Origin: Paenibacillus faecis
GTDB lineage: Bacteria; Bacillota; Bacilli; Paenibacillales; Paenibacillaceae
Reading direction: 5' to 3'
Length of the DNA: 64,000 nt
Assembly (NCBI RefSeq): GCF_008084145.1
Contig: NZ_VSDO01000002.1
Location: 496,001 to 560,000, forward strand
Shown here: positions 54,737 to 64,000 of the stretch, one piece after another
How positions within the stretch are numbered: the first letter of the stretch is position 1
Layout of the letters: every line of letters begins with the position of its first letter
Position numbers and translations under genes: made by a program
The notes under the pieces: model-generated
Told to the model about the DNA's origin: nothing
What the model saw: the letters and a program-made list of their open reading frames with translations, nothing else
The model's database searches: none

Positions 54737-55471
54737 TTACAACGTATAGATTTGATGCTGGCGTAAAAACTCCATTTCTTCGGTCTGTCCGATAAAATTC
54801 TCCATCTCGTCCCCGTAATGCATCAGCAAAATAATTCGGCGGATTTCCGCCGGAAGGGACAGAAGCTGCTTGAGCTCGGTATGTACTTGGCCGGGGCCTT
54901 GAAGTTGAACTTCGTGCAAAATTTTACGGCAGTTTCTTTCTTCGACCAGACGGGTCAGCAAATCCCGTTGAAAGATCATATCGGCACTGTAAAAAGTCTC
55001 GCCGTTGATGTAAAGGGAGTAGCTGTCTTTACCTGGGATATGCGGCGTTTGAATCAATTCGACGGACAGGCATGGAGAGAGGTGGTGCGCAGTGCCTTCC
55101 GACAGCACTTTCACCTCGAAGGCATCTTCCAGCGATGCGATGCCTTCCTGGGTTAATCCTCCTTTCAGCGTATGTTCCCACAGCGGATGAACGAGCTTGT
55201 CGGCGATATACAAAACGGGCTTGCGGCCCCAAATAAACTTCATGCGAAAAGCGAATTCTTCCAAGCCGCCAACGTGGTCCCCGTGGATATGCGTGATCAG
55301 AATCCCGTCGATCTCATCCAGGGACTTGTCCAGTTGATGCAGGGAGAGCGGAGCCGTAATTCCGCAATCGATGAGCAGTGTGTAATCTTCCGCGTACAAT
55401 ATAGCGTTGTTGTTGTAATACTTCTTGGCGAATGCGCTGCCCGTACCCAGCATTTGAAGGCGCAGTGGCAA
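54737..55471 (-). CDS. metallo-beta-lactamase-fold hydrolase (RNase Z-like)
   Basis: A TTG at 55471 follows AAGGAGGGG; the upstream ATG (55513) lies before that site. The 244 aa show MLGTGSAFAKKYYNNN at the start, THIHGDHVGGLEEFAF (HxHxDH) and later PHIPGKDSYSLYI and LMHYGD with further metal ligands. The fold is like RNase Z or other phosphodiesterase-type MBL enzymes. The substrate is unknown. Confidence 0.85.
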   Translation of the reverse strand: MPLRLQMLGTGSAFAKKYYNNNAILYAEDYTLLIDCGITAPLSLHQLDKSLDEIDGILITHIHGDHVGGLEEFAFRMKFIWGRKPVLYIADKLVHPLWEHTLKGGLTQEGIASLEDAFEVKVLSEGTAHHLSPCLSVELIQTPHIPGKDSYSLYINGETFYSADMIFQRDLLTRLVEERNCRKILHEVQLQGPGQVHTELKQLLSLPAEIRRIILLMHYGDEMENFIGQTEEMEFLRQHQIYTL

Positions 55472-55641
55472 TGTTACCCCTCCTTGGTTTAATCTGCTCC
55501 CATTAATGTACACGATTTTGAATCCGAACGAAAGAGCGGGCCCGGCAAAAAAAGTGGATTGTTTCAGTCGATGACCGCAACTTGAGCCTATCCCCGGAGT
55601 ATAAATTTACATCAACACGAATGTAATGGAGGGTTACTTGG

Positions 55642-56199
55642 ATGAAATGGAGAAGAGTTGCTGTACTGGTCGTTGCATTCTCCCTGATGGGAGGTTCTAT
55701 GTTATTTGCCGATTCGGCCACCCAAAAAGTGAAACTGTTCCTGGACGGACAAGAAGTACAGGACGGGGGCTACATCGTCGACGGAAAAACTTATGTCCCG
55801 GTTCGTGAATTGGAAGGCCTTGTCGAATATGATGAGGCAACGAAAACGGTCAAATACTATAAACCGAATGTTCACATGTTCTTGTTTACGGGCGACACGG
55901 TCATCGGAAACATCAATATTAAGAAAACCGGTAAACTAAAATTCAATGTGTTCGCTCAAATTGACGGACTGCGGACGGATATTTCCGCGGTGCGCGTTTC
56001 CATCACCGCTCCCGACGGCGAATCCAAAGTGATTCAGTCCGACGAAATTAAGGAGCAGCGGGATAATTTCTGGTTCCGTACAAATGATTACACGTATGAT
56101 TTCAAATCCGAAGGGAAGTATATCATTGGCTTCTATATGAAGCCTGTAGGAGGCGACTATACCCTGGTTTCGGAGAAGACGGTCATCGCCGAGAAATAA
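55642..56199 (+). CDS. secreted protein with copper-amine-oxidase-N-like domain (short)
   Basis: The ATG follows GGAGGG by eight bases (185 aa). After a signal peptide (cleavage near LFADS) comes a short stalk domain (LFLDGQEVQDGGYIVDGKTY, VPVRELEGLV) and a beta-rich domain of about 110 residues (DISAVRVSITAPDGESKVIQ). It is the third such protein in the window, after those at 19844 and 49304. Confidence 0.78.
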   Translation: MKWRRVAVLVVAFSLMGGSMLFADSATQKVKLFLDGQEVQDGGYIVDGKTYVPVRELEGLVEYDEATKTVKYYKPNVHMFLFTGDTVIGNINIKKTGKLKFNVFAQIDGLRTDISAVRVSITAPDGESKVIQSDEIKEQRDNFWFRTNDYTYDFKSEGKYIIGFYMKPVGGDYTLVSEKTVIAEK

Positions 56200-56313
56200 C
56201 CGGGGGATACCGCGCCTTTGCCAAAATTGACCTGCCCCTTCTAAAATGATACGATACGAGGGAAACCGACAGGTTTTGGCAACCCATCAAATTAACCGAA
56301 GCGAGGTATTTCA

Positions 56314-56637
56314 ATGAGCGATCACAAGCACGAACACGGTGAAGCTTGCGGCTGCGGACACGACCATGAGCATGATCATGAGCATGAGGAGTTCGTATTG
56401 ACGCTGACGGATGAACATGGCAACGACGTAGAAATGGTTCTTGTCGAGACGTTTGACGTCGGCGACAAATTATATGCCCTTCTGTTGGAACGGAACAATC
56501 CGGAAGCCGACGGCATCATCCTGCGTATGGAAGAAGAGAACGAGGAAATGGTGCTTTACAATATCGAAGACGAGGACGAATGGCGTCAAGTGGAGGAAGC
56601 TTATAACGAGCTGGTCTCCCAGCAGGACGAAGCTTAA
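56314..56637 (+). CDS. UPF0473/DUF1292 protein with histidine-rich N-terminus
   Basis: The 107 aa open with a His/Glu/Cys-rich tract (KHEHGEACGCGHDHEHDHEH, residues 4-23), followed by the DUF1292 domain found in YrzB of Bacillus. YrzB normally follows the Holliday junction resolvase yrrK in the yrrL/yrrK/yrzB cluster; those genes are not here. The tract looks able to bind Zn or Ni. The start follows GCGAGGT. Confidence 0.88.
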   Translation: MSDHKHEHGEACGCGHDHEHDHEHEEFVLTLTDEHGNDVEMVLVETFDVGDKLYALLLERNNPEADGIILRMEEENEEMVLYNIEDEDEWRQVEEAYNELVSQQDEA

Positions 56638-56653
56638 TCGTTCGAACATAAAT

Positions 56654-56691
56654 AGGGCTGTCCCAAGCGAGTGTGCTTTTGGGACAGCCCT
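56654..56691. terminator. terminator between the UPF0473 and decarboxylase genes
   Basis: AGGGCTGTCCCAA (56654-56666) pairs with TTGGGACAGCCCT (56679-56691), followed by TTCGTTTC. It lies between convergent genes. Confidence 0.85.
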
Positions 56692-56703
56692 TTCGTTTCA
56701 AGC

Positions 56704-58179
56704 CTAGAAAATCGGATCGGCCTCGACGATAACCTTGACGTTGTTAATGTACCGGTCTTCGGGCCCTTTTACGGGGAGACCGACTTCCACGTGATCGACG
56801 ATATAGTCGATATTGCTCTGCGAGATCACTTCCCCCGGCAGCAGGATCGGAATACCCGGCGGGTATACATAAATGAACTCGGCGATGATGCGTCCCGCCG
56901 ATTCCCGAAACGGGATGACCTCCGTATCCGCGTAGAACGCATCCCTGGGGATCAGGGAGAGCTGCGGGATTTCCGGGATTTTGACGATCAGCTCGTTCGC
57001 GTTGTTCTCCTTGTAATAGCACTCGGACAAGCTCCGCAGGGCCGTCAGCAGCGTTTCGATCGATTCCTGCGTGTCCCCCGGGGTAATGATACACAGAATG
57101 TTATACATGTCGCTGAGCTCCACTTCCACATTATAATGCTCGCGGAGCCAGTTCTCCGTTTCGTAGCCGGTGATCCCCAGATGGCGCACATGGATCGTCA
57201 CTTTGGTCGGATCCAGATCATAGGCCGCCTCGCTGCCGAGAATCTCCTCGCCGAAGCTGTACAACCCCGGGATCTTGTTGATTTCCCGGCGCAGATAATG
57301 GGCCATTTCCAGCGACTGCTGGACCATCTCGCGCCCGTGCAGGGCGAGATTTCTGCGGGCGGTATCGAGTGAGGCGAGCAGCAGGTAGGAGGTCGAAGTC
57401 GTCGTCAGCATACTGATGATCGTCTGCACGCGATTCGGGCTGACGAGACCGTTCTTGGTGTTGATATTGAGCACGGAGCTTTGCGTCATGGAGCCGCCCA
57501 GCTTATGTACGCTCGTGGCCGCCATATCCGCTCCGGCCTGCATGGCCGACATCGGAAGCTCCTCGTGAAAATGAATGTGAACCCCGTGGGCTTCATCCAC
57601 AAGCACAGGGACATGATAGCTGTGCGCCAGATCGACGATGTCCTTGAGATGGGCGCAGACGCCGAAATAGGTCGGGTTGATGACCAGGACGGCTTTTGCA
57701 TCCGGGTGGCGCTCCAGCGCCCGCCGCACGGACGAGGAGGTGATCCCGTGATCGATCCCGAGGTTCGTGTCCTGCGCGGGGGATACGAATACCGGCTTGG
57801 CCCCGGAAAAAATGATCGCGGACATCACCGATTTGTGAACATTTCGCGGAACGATAATTTTATCACCGGGAGAACAAACGGACATGACCATAGTCATGAT
57901 GGCTCCGCTCGTGCCTTGTACCGAGAAATAGGTATGGTCCGCGCCGAATGCGTCGGCGGCCAGCTTTTGCGCTTCCTCGATCACTCCGGTCGGCTGGTGA
58001 AGATCGTCCAGCGGAGCGATATTGATCAAGTCGATGGACAGGGCGTTATCGCCAATAAATTCGCGGAATTCTTTATCGGTTCCGAGCCCTTTTTTATGCC
58101 CGGGAATGTGAAATTGAACGGGGTTGGCGGCCGCATGTTTTTTAAGTGTGGAGAAGAGCGGCGTTTTTTGGTGATCCAT
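56704..58179 (-). CDS. speA: PLP-dependent Orn/Lys/Arg decarboxylase (arginine decarboxylase type)
   Basis: It probably makes agmatine for polyamine synthesis. The start at 58179 (MDHQKTPLF) follows AAAGGCAGGG and gives 491 aa, matching B. subtilis SpeA (490); a further ATG 21 bases upstream is less likely. VQFHIPGHKKG near 22-32 and FIGDNALSIDLINI are the family opening, VDEAHGVHIHF and the PLP-lysine in SVHKLGGSMTQSS near 230 are intact. A lysine decarboxylase role cannot be ruled out. Confidence 0.85.
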   Translation of the reverse strand: MDHQKTPLFSTLKKHAAANPVQFHIPGHKKGLGTDKEFREFIGDNALSIDLINIAPLDDLHQPTGVIEEAQKLAADAFGADHTYFSVQGTSGAIMTMVMSVCSPGDKIIVPRNVHKSVMSAIIFSGAKPVFVSPAQDTNLGIDHGITSSSVRRALERHPDAKAVLVINPTYFGVCAHLKDIVDLAHSYHVPVLVDEAHGVHIHFHEELPMSAMQAGADMAATSVHKLGGSMTQSSVLNINTKNGLVSPNRVQTIISMLTTTSTSYLLLASLDTARRNLALHGREMVQQSLEMAHYLRREINKIPGLYSFGEEILGSEAAYDLDPTKVTIHVRHLGITGYETENWLREHYNVEVELSDMYNILCIITPGDTQESIETLLTALRSLSECYYKENNANELIVKIPEIPQLSLIPRDAFYADTEVIPFRESAGRIIAEFIYVYPPGIPILLPGEVISQSNIDYIVDHVEVGLPVKGPEDRYINNVKVIVEADPIF

Positions 58180-58363
58180 AGGGCCATCCCTGCCTTTCAT
58201 AAAATTTTAACAAGGTTGAGTATAGCAAACTGGGACCGGAATGCAAGCGAAGTTTGCTGCCAGGCCCTGGGAGCAGCCGAGGCAGGTTAAGTTGACTGCG
58301 AAAAAGGATAGACTGGAGAGGACGGACTTTAAAAGTTAGCCAAGAGAAAGGAGAGAACCGACC

Positions 58364-59632
58364 ATGGAACTGGCTGCCAAATTGCCATCGCGAAAACTGC
58401 TTACCCCCACTTTTATTTGCTTGTGGATTATTATGTTTTTGGTTGAATTCGTAAAGGGGGCTCTGATCGTTTCGATCCTGCCCGTTTATATAGGAGATGT
58501 GCTGAAACTCAGTGCGTTTGCCATCGGATTGTCTTTCTCGTGCCAATATATCGGGGATAATCTGTTTCGCAGCCCGGCGGGCTGGCTGATCGAACGGATC
58601 GGCTTCCGGATGACGATGACGATCGGGCTTTGCATCACGTTTGGGGGCGTTTTTCTGATAACGGTCATGAAAACGATGGGGTTCATCGTATTGGGGTGCA
58701 CCTTGCTCGGGGTCGGTACCGCTCCGTTATGGCCCTGTGTGCTGATGGGCATCACGTCCGTCACGGAAGAAAGCAAAAATTTCGCCACCGCCATGGGCGT
58801 TATTCAGATTTCGAGCCTGGGCGGAACGGGGCTGGGACCGGTCATCATCAATTTTCTGGTCGGATTGTCGTATACGCTCGTTTTCTGGATCCTGCTCGGA
58901 TGCATCGGCATCGTCATTCTTGTCTCCCTGCTCTTACCGGGGAATACCGGCGGGAAGTCGAAATCGCCTTCAGCGGCAGGGAGCGAGGACCAAACTTCTC
59001 TGTGGAAGGGGGGGCTTTGGGAAAATATCAAGCAGACCCACCGGCAGATTCGCAACAATCTGAAGGTCAGCCCGCTTCTATACCCGGCGTTGTTTTTGCA
59101 GTCTTTTGCCATCGGCCTGCTGACCCCCGTGATCACCCTGTTCGTAAGGACGGAGCTCGGACTCTCTCCGGAGGCGTTCAGCTTGATGCTCATCGCGGGT
59201 GGGGGAATTACCGTGCTCGGACTGATTCCGGTCGGCAAAATGGTCGACAAGTACGGCACCGCGCTCTTTTTGAACATCGGCTTTTCGCTCTCCGCCGTGG
59301 CGGTCGGATTGTTCGCCTTTACTCGGAATCTTCCGGCCGTATGGGCGCTCGTTATGCTGATCGGACTGAGTTACGCCTGCATTCTGCCGACGTGGGACAC
59401 GATGATTTCCCGGATTCTGCCGAAAGGGGAAAAAGGGACGGTCTGGGGGCTTTTCCTGACGATCCAGGGCTTCGGCATGGCTATGGGCCCCGCCGTGTCG
59501 GGGAAAATGTGGGACGGCTGGGGCGCGCCGGCTCCGTTTGTGGCAAGTGCCGTCTCGATGGCGCTGCTGTTCTTTCTCCATTTGCATCTGTCGCGCAAAA
59601 AGCCCGCTTCCCCCGGAAAACCGATCCGGTAA
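58364..59632 (+). CDS. MFS transporter
   Basis: The 422 aa form about 12 membrane segments in two halves with a cytoplasmic loop near 195-230 (GKSKSPSAAGSEDQTSL). RSPAGWLIERIGFR near residue 66 is the MFS loop-2 motif; GKMVDKYGTALF is its counterpart in the second half. It starts after AAAGGAGAG. Drug-efflux or sugar specificity cannot be inferred. Confidence 0.87.
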   Translation: MELAAKLPSRKLLTPTFICLWIIMFLVEFVKGALIVSILPVYIGDVLKLSAFAIGLSFSCQYIGDNLFRSPAGWLIERIGFRMTMTIGLCITFGGVFLITVMKTMGFIVLGCTLLGVGTAPLWPCVLMGITSVTEESKNFATAMGVIQISSLGGTGLGPVIINFLVGLSYTLVFWILLGCIGIVILVSLLLPGNTGGKSKSPSAAGSEDQTSLWKGGLWENIKQTHRQIRNNLKVSPLLYPALFLQSFAIGLLTPVITLFVRTELGLSPEAFSLMLIAGGGITVLGLIPVGKMVDKYGTALFLNIGFSLSAVAVGLFAFTRNLPAVWALVMLIGLSYACILPTWDTMISRILPKGEKGTVWGLFLTIQGFGMAMGPAVSGKMWDGWGAPAPFVASAVSMALLFFLHLHLSRKKPASPGKPIR

Positions 59633-59659
59633 GAAGCAGGCTGGGAAGTTTGCAGTGGT

Positions 59660-60283
59660 TTAGAAAGAAGCTTTGTACAAGGGAAGCAGGGAACGGAACG
59701 TCTCTTCGATCTTGGCGGTAAGCTTGTCCCCGTCCCGCAGAATCAGTTCATTCCGGTCCAGCCGAAGGCCGCACATGATTTCCGCTTTTTTGACCGACTT
59801 TAGCTTCTCGCCCATGCTCCGGAGCTCGGTAAGGCCGGTTTCACGATGCGGCGTGCCGTCCGGATTCATATGGTCCATCGACCAGTAGAATCGGGCGGGG
59901 ACGACGGCCTTCAGCTCGTCGGCGTGCTTCATCATGTATTCGGCAAAAACCGACTTATTCGGGCTCTCGTAGATCACCGCGAAGATGACGAACAAATGGG
60001 TGGAGAACATACCGACCTCGAAGTGAGGAAGTGCCTTATACCCTCGTTTACTCCCGGCCCACGCCACCCAGGTATCGATCGGCGGGTTAACCTTGCGCCG
60101 CGCATGCTTGGCCACATGAGGATGCATTTCCTCCCCGCACAACGCGGACAGATAAGGAGCGAGCGAACCTCCCAGAGCCTCCAGTTTAGGGCGAATATGG
60201 CCGATGATGGCCTCCATTCGGGGCTCGAGCCCCGGTACGGTCAACGCATCAAAATCCTGTTCGGTAAATCCGTTAAAACTCAT
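59660..60283 (-). CDS. DUF1054 (YktB-like) protein
   Basis: The 207 aa match the YktB family throughout (QDFDALTVPGLEPRMEAIIG at the start, KRGYKALPHFEVGMF near residue 80). The fold is unlike known enzymes; the function is unknown. The start follows TGGAGGT. It is convergent with the MFS gene with only 27 bases between stops. Confidence 0.87.
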   Translation of the reverse strand: MSFNGFTEQDFDALTVPGLEPRMEAIIGHIRPKLEALGGSLAPYLSALCGEEMHPHVAKHARRKVNPPIDTWVAWAGSKRGYKALPHFEVGMFSTHLFVIFAVIYESPNKSVFAEYMMKHADELKAVVPARFYWSMDHMNPDGTPHRETGLTELRSMGEKLKSVKKAEIMCGLRLDRNELILRDGDKLTAKIEETFRSLLPLYKASF

Positions 60284-60573
60284 GTTTTCCGACCTCCATT
60301 ACAACGCTAACTGTTTGACTTATGTCCCAAGTATAACACACTTGGCACGACCGGATTCCCGGGTTCGGGGCGGGGCAAAACGGCCGGAGGATGGAAGAAC
60401 TGCGCCCTTTTGCGTCAGAAACAGCCCGATGAGGGTAAAAATAATCAATAATCCAAGTTCTTTTACATAAGATGAAGTATAAGATAGGGTAAGCCGAAAG
60501 TGGGAGGAAAGCGAAGACGCCGAAGCCCTTCAAGACAAGGGAAACGGAGTCTTGAAAAAAGGGAGGGAGTGCC
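60284..60573. other. 290-base intergenic region, no gene seen
   Basis: Divergent promoter region between the DUF1054 gene and the next forward gene. It is GC-rich around 60361-60400 and AT-rich near 60440. I see no RNA gene or clear box. Confidence 0.4.
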
Positions 60574-61170
60574 GTGAACAAAAGCTATGAAGTGGAATAC
60601 TGCAACCTGGAACTCCGATTCGACCGCCGGCACATACAGCAGCTGATCCGCGATTTGATCCAAGACGGATATTCTTTATATTGGAGTGAAAACGAATCCA
60701 TTTTTATCATTTCCGTACGCACGGGACGCAAGCTGACCAAGCTGCGCTTTCAGCGTCTGGGAAAAGGATACAAGCTCGTGGGCGATTATGTGATCAAGGA
60801 CGCCAAGCTGGCCGAATGGCTGGAGAAGCTGATCGGCGAACTGCGGGGGCATGCGGTGGTGAAGCGATTCAAGGACCGCCAAATTTTTATCGAGAATATT
60901 CTGTTCGGCGAAGTGATTCGACTGGTGGAAATCAACGGGATGGAACACCGCGTCATCTACCAGAAAGGCCCGGTCTTGGACCTGGAGAAGATGGCGGAAA
61001 TCTACGCCTCCCAATCGGCGGAACAGCAGTTGGAAACCCTGCAGCAAGAGCTGGACCGGGAACTGGAACGATTGTATGAAGCGCTGCAAAAGGGCGACGA
61101 TGCGTCGGCCGAAGCTTGCAAGGAAAGATTGCGCAAGATTCGGATCAAACTGATCGCCCTGGAATGGTAG
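60574..61170 (+). CDS. hypothetical protein with C-terminal coiled coil
   Basis: A GTG start follows GGGAGGG (198 aa). An N-terminal mixed alpha/beta part (residues 1-120, with GRKLTKLRFQRLGKGYKLVG) is followed by a charged coiled coil near 130-195. It looks distantly like the short proteins that genome annotations of Paenibacillus sometimes label as an NRPS module, but no NRPS motif is present. Function unknown. Confidence 0.65.
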   Translation: MNKSYEVEYCNLELRFDRRHIQQLIRDLIQDGYSLYWSENESIFIISVRTGRKLTKLRFQRLGKGYKLVGDYVIKDAKLAEWLEKLIGELRGHAVVKRFKDRQIFIENILFGEVIRLVEINGMEHRVIYQKGPVLDLEKMAEIYASQSAEQQLETLQQELDRELERLYEALQKGDDASAEACKERLRKIRIKLIALEW

Positions 61171-61209
61171 GCGTATTTTAAGGTAAACTATGATTAAAAT
61201 CATTGCCGG

Positions 61210-61235
61210 CCCCCTAATACATGGGGGTTGTTTTC
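61210..61235 (+). terminator. possible terminator before gnd
   Basis: CCCCC (61210-61214) and GGGGG (61223-61227), with TAATACAT between, are followed by TTGTTTTCTT. The stem is short. Confidence 0.5.
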
Positions 61236-61326
61236 TTGGGCGCCGGCCGCAAGGGGTTCACTTCTGTACGCAAAAGAGTTAAAATGATATTATTGATAAA
61301 AAAATAGTGTGCAAAGGATGGAGACC

Positions 61327-62736
<1,410 letters not shown>

Positions 62737-62768
62737 GCGACGTCTCCTAATATGAGCTATTACAAATC

Positions 62769-62813
62769 AGCGCCACGGCTGCGGAATTACTCCGTTTGCC
62801 GCGGCGCTTTTTT
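62769..62813 (+). terminator. terminator of gnd
   Basis: AGCGCCACGGC (62769-62779) pairs with GCCGCGGCGCT (62798-62808) with one mismatch, followed by six T. Confidence 0.85.
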
Positions 62814-62932
62814 GTTTAACGCTGGAAGAGTATGCCGTTATTGAAGAAGGGTGCCAAAGTAGCCGCGCCTGTGTTATGATATGAAAAAGTTATTTTGGCC
62901 TTTTTAGTGTACGACAGGAAATGGGTGGGGTC

Positions 62933-63445
62933 ATGAAGAGCAAGAAAGATGTCATCGTGCTGGTCGGAATGATGGGGACCGGCAAATCGACGGTAGGAGC
63001 TTGTCTCGCCGCGGAGACCGGCTATCGGCTGCTGGATCTGGACGCTTTAATTGCCGCCGAAGCGGGCTGCAGCATCCCCCGGCTGTTCGAGGAGAAGGGG
63101 GAGCGGTATTTTCGCGACTTGGAAACCCGGGTTCTCTGCGAAACGCTGAAAGAGCGCGGCGCGGTGCTGGCGACCGGCGGCGGCGCGGTGCTTCGGCCGG
63201 AGAATTGCCGGGAAATGCTTGAGCATGGCTGGGTTGTAGCCCTCCACGCTACGGCTGAAGAGATCCTGGCCCGGGTCGGGGAAGATCCGAACAGACCGCT
63301 TCTCGCCGGCGGAGCCGAAGCCAGAATCGCGGCGCTGCTGGAGGAACGTAAACACGCCTATGAATTTGCCGATATCACAATTCAAACAACCGGAAAGAGC
63401 GCGGAAGAAGTGTCCGCTGAGATTTTAATGCATTACCGCGGCTAA
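62933..63445 (+). CDS. aroK: shikimate kinase
   Basis: It phosphorylates shikimate in aromatic amino acid synthesis. The 170 aa carry Walker A GMMGTGKST near residues 12-20, the DLDALI motif (shikimate Asp) and ATGGGAVLRPEN near 76. The start at 62933 follows GGGTGGGG; an in-frame ATG at 62921 (174 aa) is possible. aroA follows 31 bases later, so the two probably form an operon. Confidence 0.93.
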   Translation: MKSKKDVIVLVGMMGTGKSTVGACLAAETGYRLLDLDALIAAEAGCSIPRLFEEKGERYFRDLETRVLCETLKERGAVLATGGGAVLRPENCREMLEHGWVVALHATAEEILARVGEDPNRPLLAGGAEARIAALLEERKHAYEFADITIQTTGKSAEEVSAEILMHYRG

Positions 63446-63476
63446 TCGACAATATTTGCAAAGGGGATTTTTACAT

Positions 63477-64000
63477 ATGGACATGATCGTAAGGCCTACG
63501 GCAGAACTGAAGGGAGAGTTCGGGGCGCTTTCCTCCAAAAATTATACGACCCGTTATTTGCTCGTCGCCGCTTTGGCGGAAGGGACCAGCACGATATACT
63601 ACCCCGCTCATAGCGAGGATAGCGACGCGATGCGCCGCTGTATCCGGGATCTCGGGGCGGTGCTCGAAGAAGACGACGAGAAAATCGTGATCACCGGCTT
63701 CGGCAAGCATCCGCGGGATGTGAAGGAACTCAATGTCGGCAACGCCGGGGCCGTGCTGCGGTTTTTGATGGCGATCGCTTCGCTTTGTCCGGAAGTCACG
63801 TTTGTGAACACCTACCCGGATTCTTTGGGCAAACGTCCGCACAGCGACTTGATCGAAGCGTTGGAAAGCATGGGCGTGGATATCGAGCACCGGGAGGGGC
63901 GCCTTCCGATCACGATCCGCGGCGGACGCCCGAAGGGCGGGAAAATCCGGGTATCGGGCGAGGTCAGCTCCCAGTATTTAAGCGCGCTGCTCTTCTTGAC
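63477..64000 (+). CDS. aroA: 3-phosphoshikimate 1-carboxyvinyltransferase, 5' part only
   Basis: The gene runs off the window after about 174 codons. LKGEFGALSSKNYTTRYLLV at residues 10-29 is the phosphoshikimate-binding start (SSKN in place of the usual GDKS), NVGNAGAVLRFL near 87 is the signature GNAGTxxR-type motif with Val for Thr, and SLGKRPHSDLI near 117 contains the catalytic RP. SGEVSSQYLSALLFL follows. AAGGGGA precedes the ATG at about ten bases. Confidence 0.92.
   Translation, partial: MDMIVRPTAELKGEFGALSSKNYTTRYLLVAALAEGTSTIYYPAHSEDSDAMRRCIRDLGAVLEEDDEKIVITGFGKHPRDVKELNVGNAGAVLRFLMAIASLCPEVTFVNTYPDSLGKRPHSDLIEALESMGVDIEHREGRLPITIRGGRPKGGKIRVSGEVSSQYLSALLFL

Overview
The window looks like a chromosomal segment of a spore-forming, Gram-positive bacterium of the Paenibacillus/Brevibacillus type. 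The evidence is a PyrR-attenuated pyr operon, an SLH-domain glycosidase, CotF-like spore coat proteins, YesM/YesN-type two-component genes beside Lpl-type sugar permeases, a bacillithiol deacetylase (BshB2-like), several small spore or motility protein families (YuzF, YjfB and YtzI types), strong AGGAGG ribosome binding sites and frequent TTG/GTG starts. The species assignment is inference from gene content only.

Layout. 1-9223: pyrimidine operon pyrR-pyrB-pyrC-carA-carB-pyrF-pyrE behind a sigma-A promoter and a PyrR attenuator; pyrP, pyrK and pyrD are absent from the operon. 9235-18327: a surface SLH/GH18 protein, then a divergent five-gene operon (MacB-like ATPase, lipoprotein adaptor, double FtsX permease, second ATPase, sugar-binding-type lipoprotein). 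18395-22500: two CAT-anticodon tRNAs, a four-copy repeat cluster, and small envelope genes including a YkuD L,D-transpeptidase and an orphan holin. 22625-26882: two CotF-half gene pairs flanking a zinc alcohol dehydrogenase, facing two manganese catalases. 27038-34617: a WGxxGxxG-tail secreted protein, tRNA-Leu, then a histidine kinase/AraC response regulator pair divergent from a sugar ABC importer that has no ATPase of its own. 34992-39033: an eight-repeat Ig-like surface protein, a ComEC-like hydrolase with its DUF3006 partner, and a DinB protein. 39144-42182: mannose-6-phosphate isomerase and a ROK sugar kinase divergent from a LacI regulator. 42295-46417: redox/thiol genes (sodA, DUF1450, cysteine-rich wHTH regulator, trhO, bshB2, DoxX). 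46650-50468: small spore or membrane proteins and a beta-propeller protein. 50508-53273: a decayed mobile island bounded by a duplicated 3' half of tRNA-Val. 53413-64000: mixed housekeeping genes (acetyltransferase, metallo-hydrolase, UPF0473, arginine decarboxylase-type enzyme, MFS, DUF1054, 6-phosphogluconate dehydrogenase) ending in aroK and a truncated aroA.

The most interesting points are: a 36-bp upstream promoter module shared by sodA and trhO, whose operon also encodes a cysteine-rich regulator; two FNR-like palindromes exactly 21 bp apart before the DoxX gene; a DNA ligase pseudogene fused in frame to a phage-type replication protein inside the tRNA-Val island; a duplicated split-CotF module around a dehydrogenase next to twin Mn catalases; and an exporter-like ABC operon that ends in an importer-type binding protein. 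I found no CRISPR array, complete insertion sequence or rRNA.
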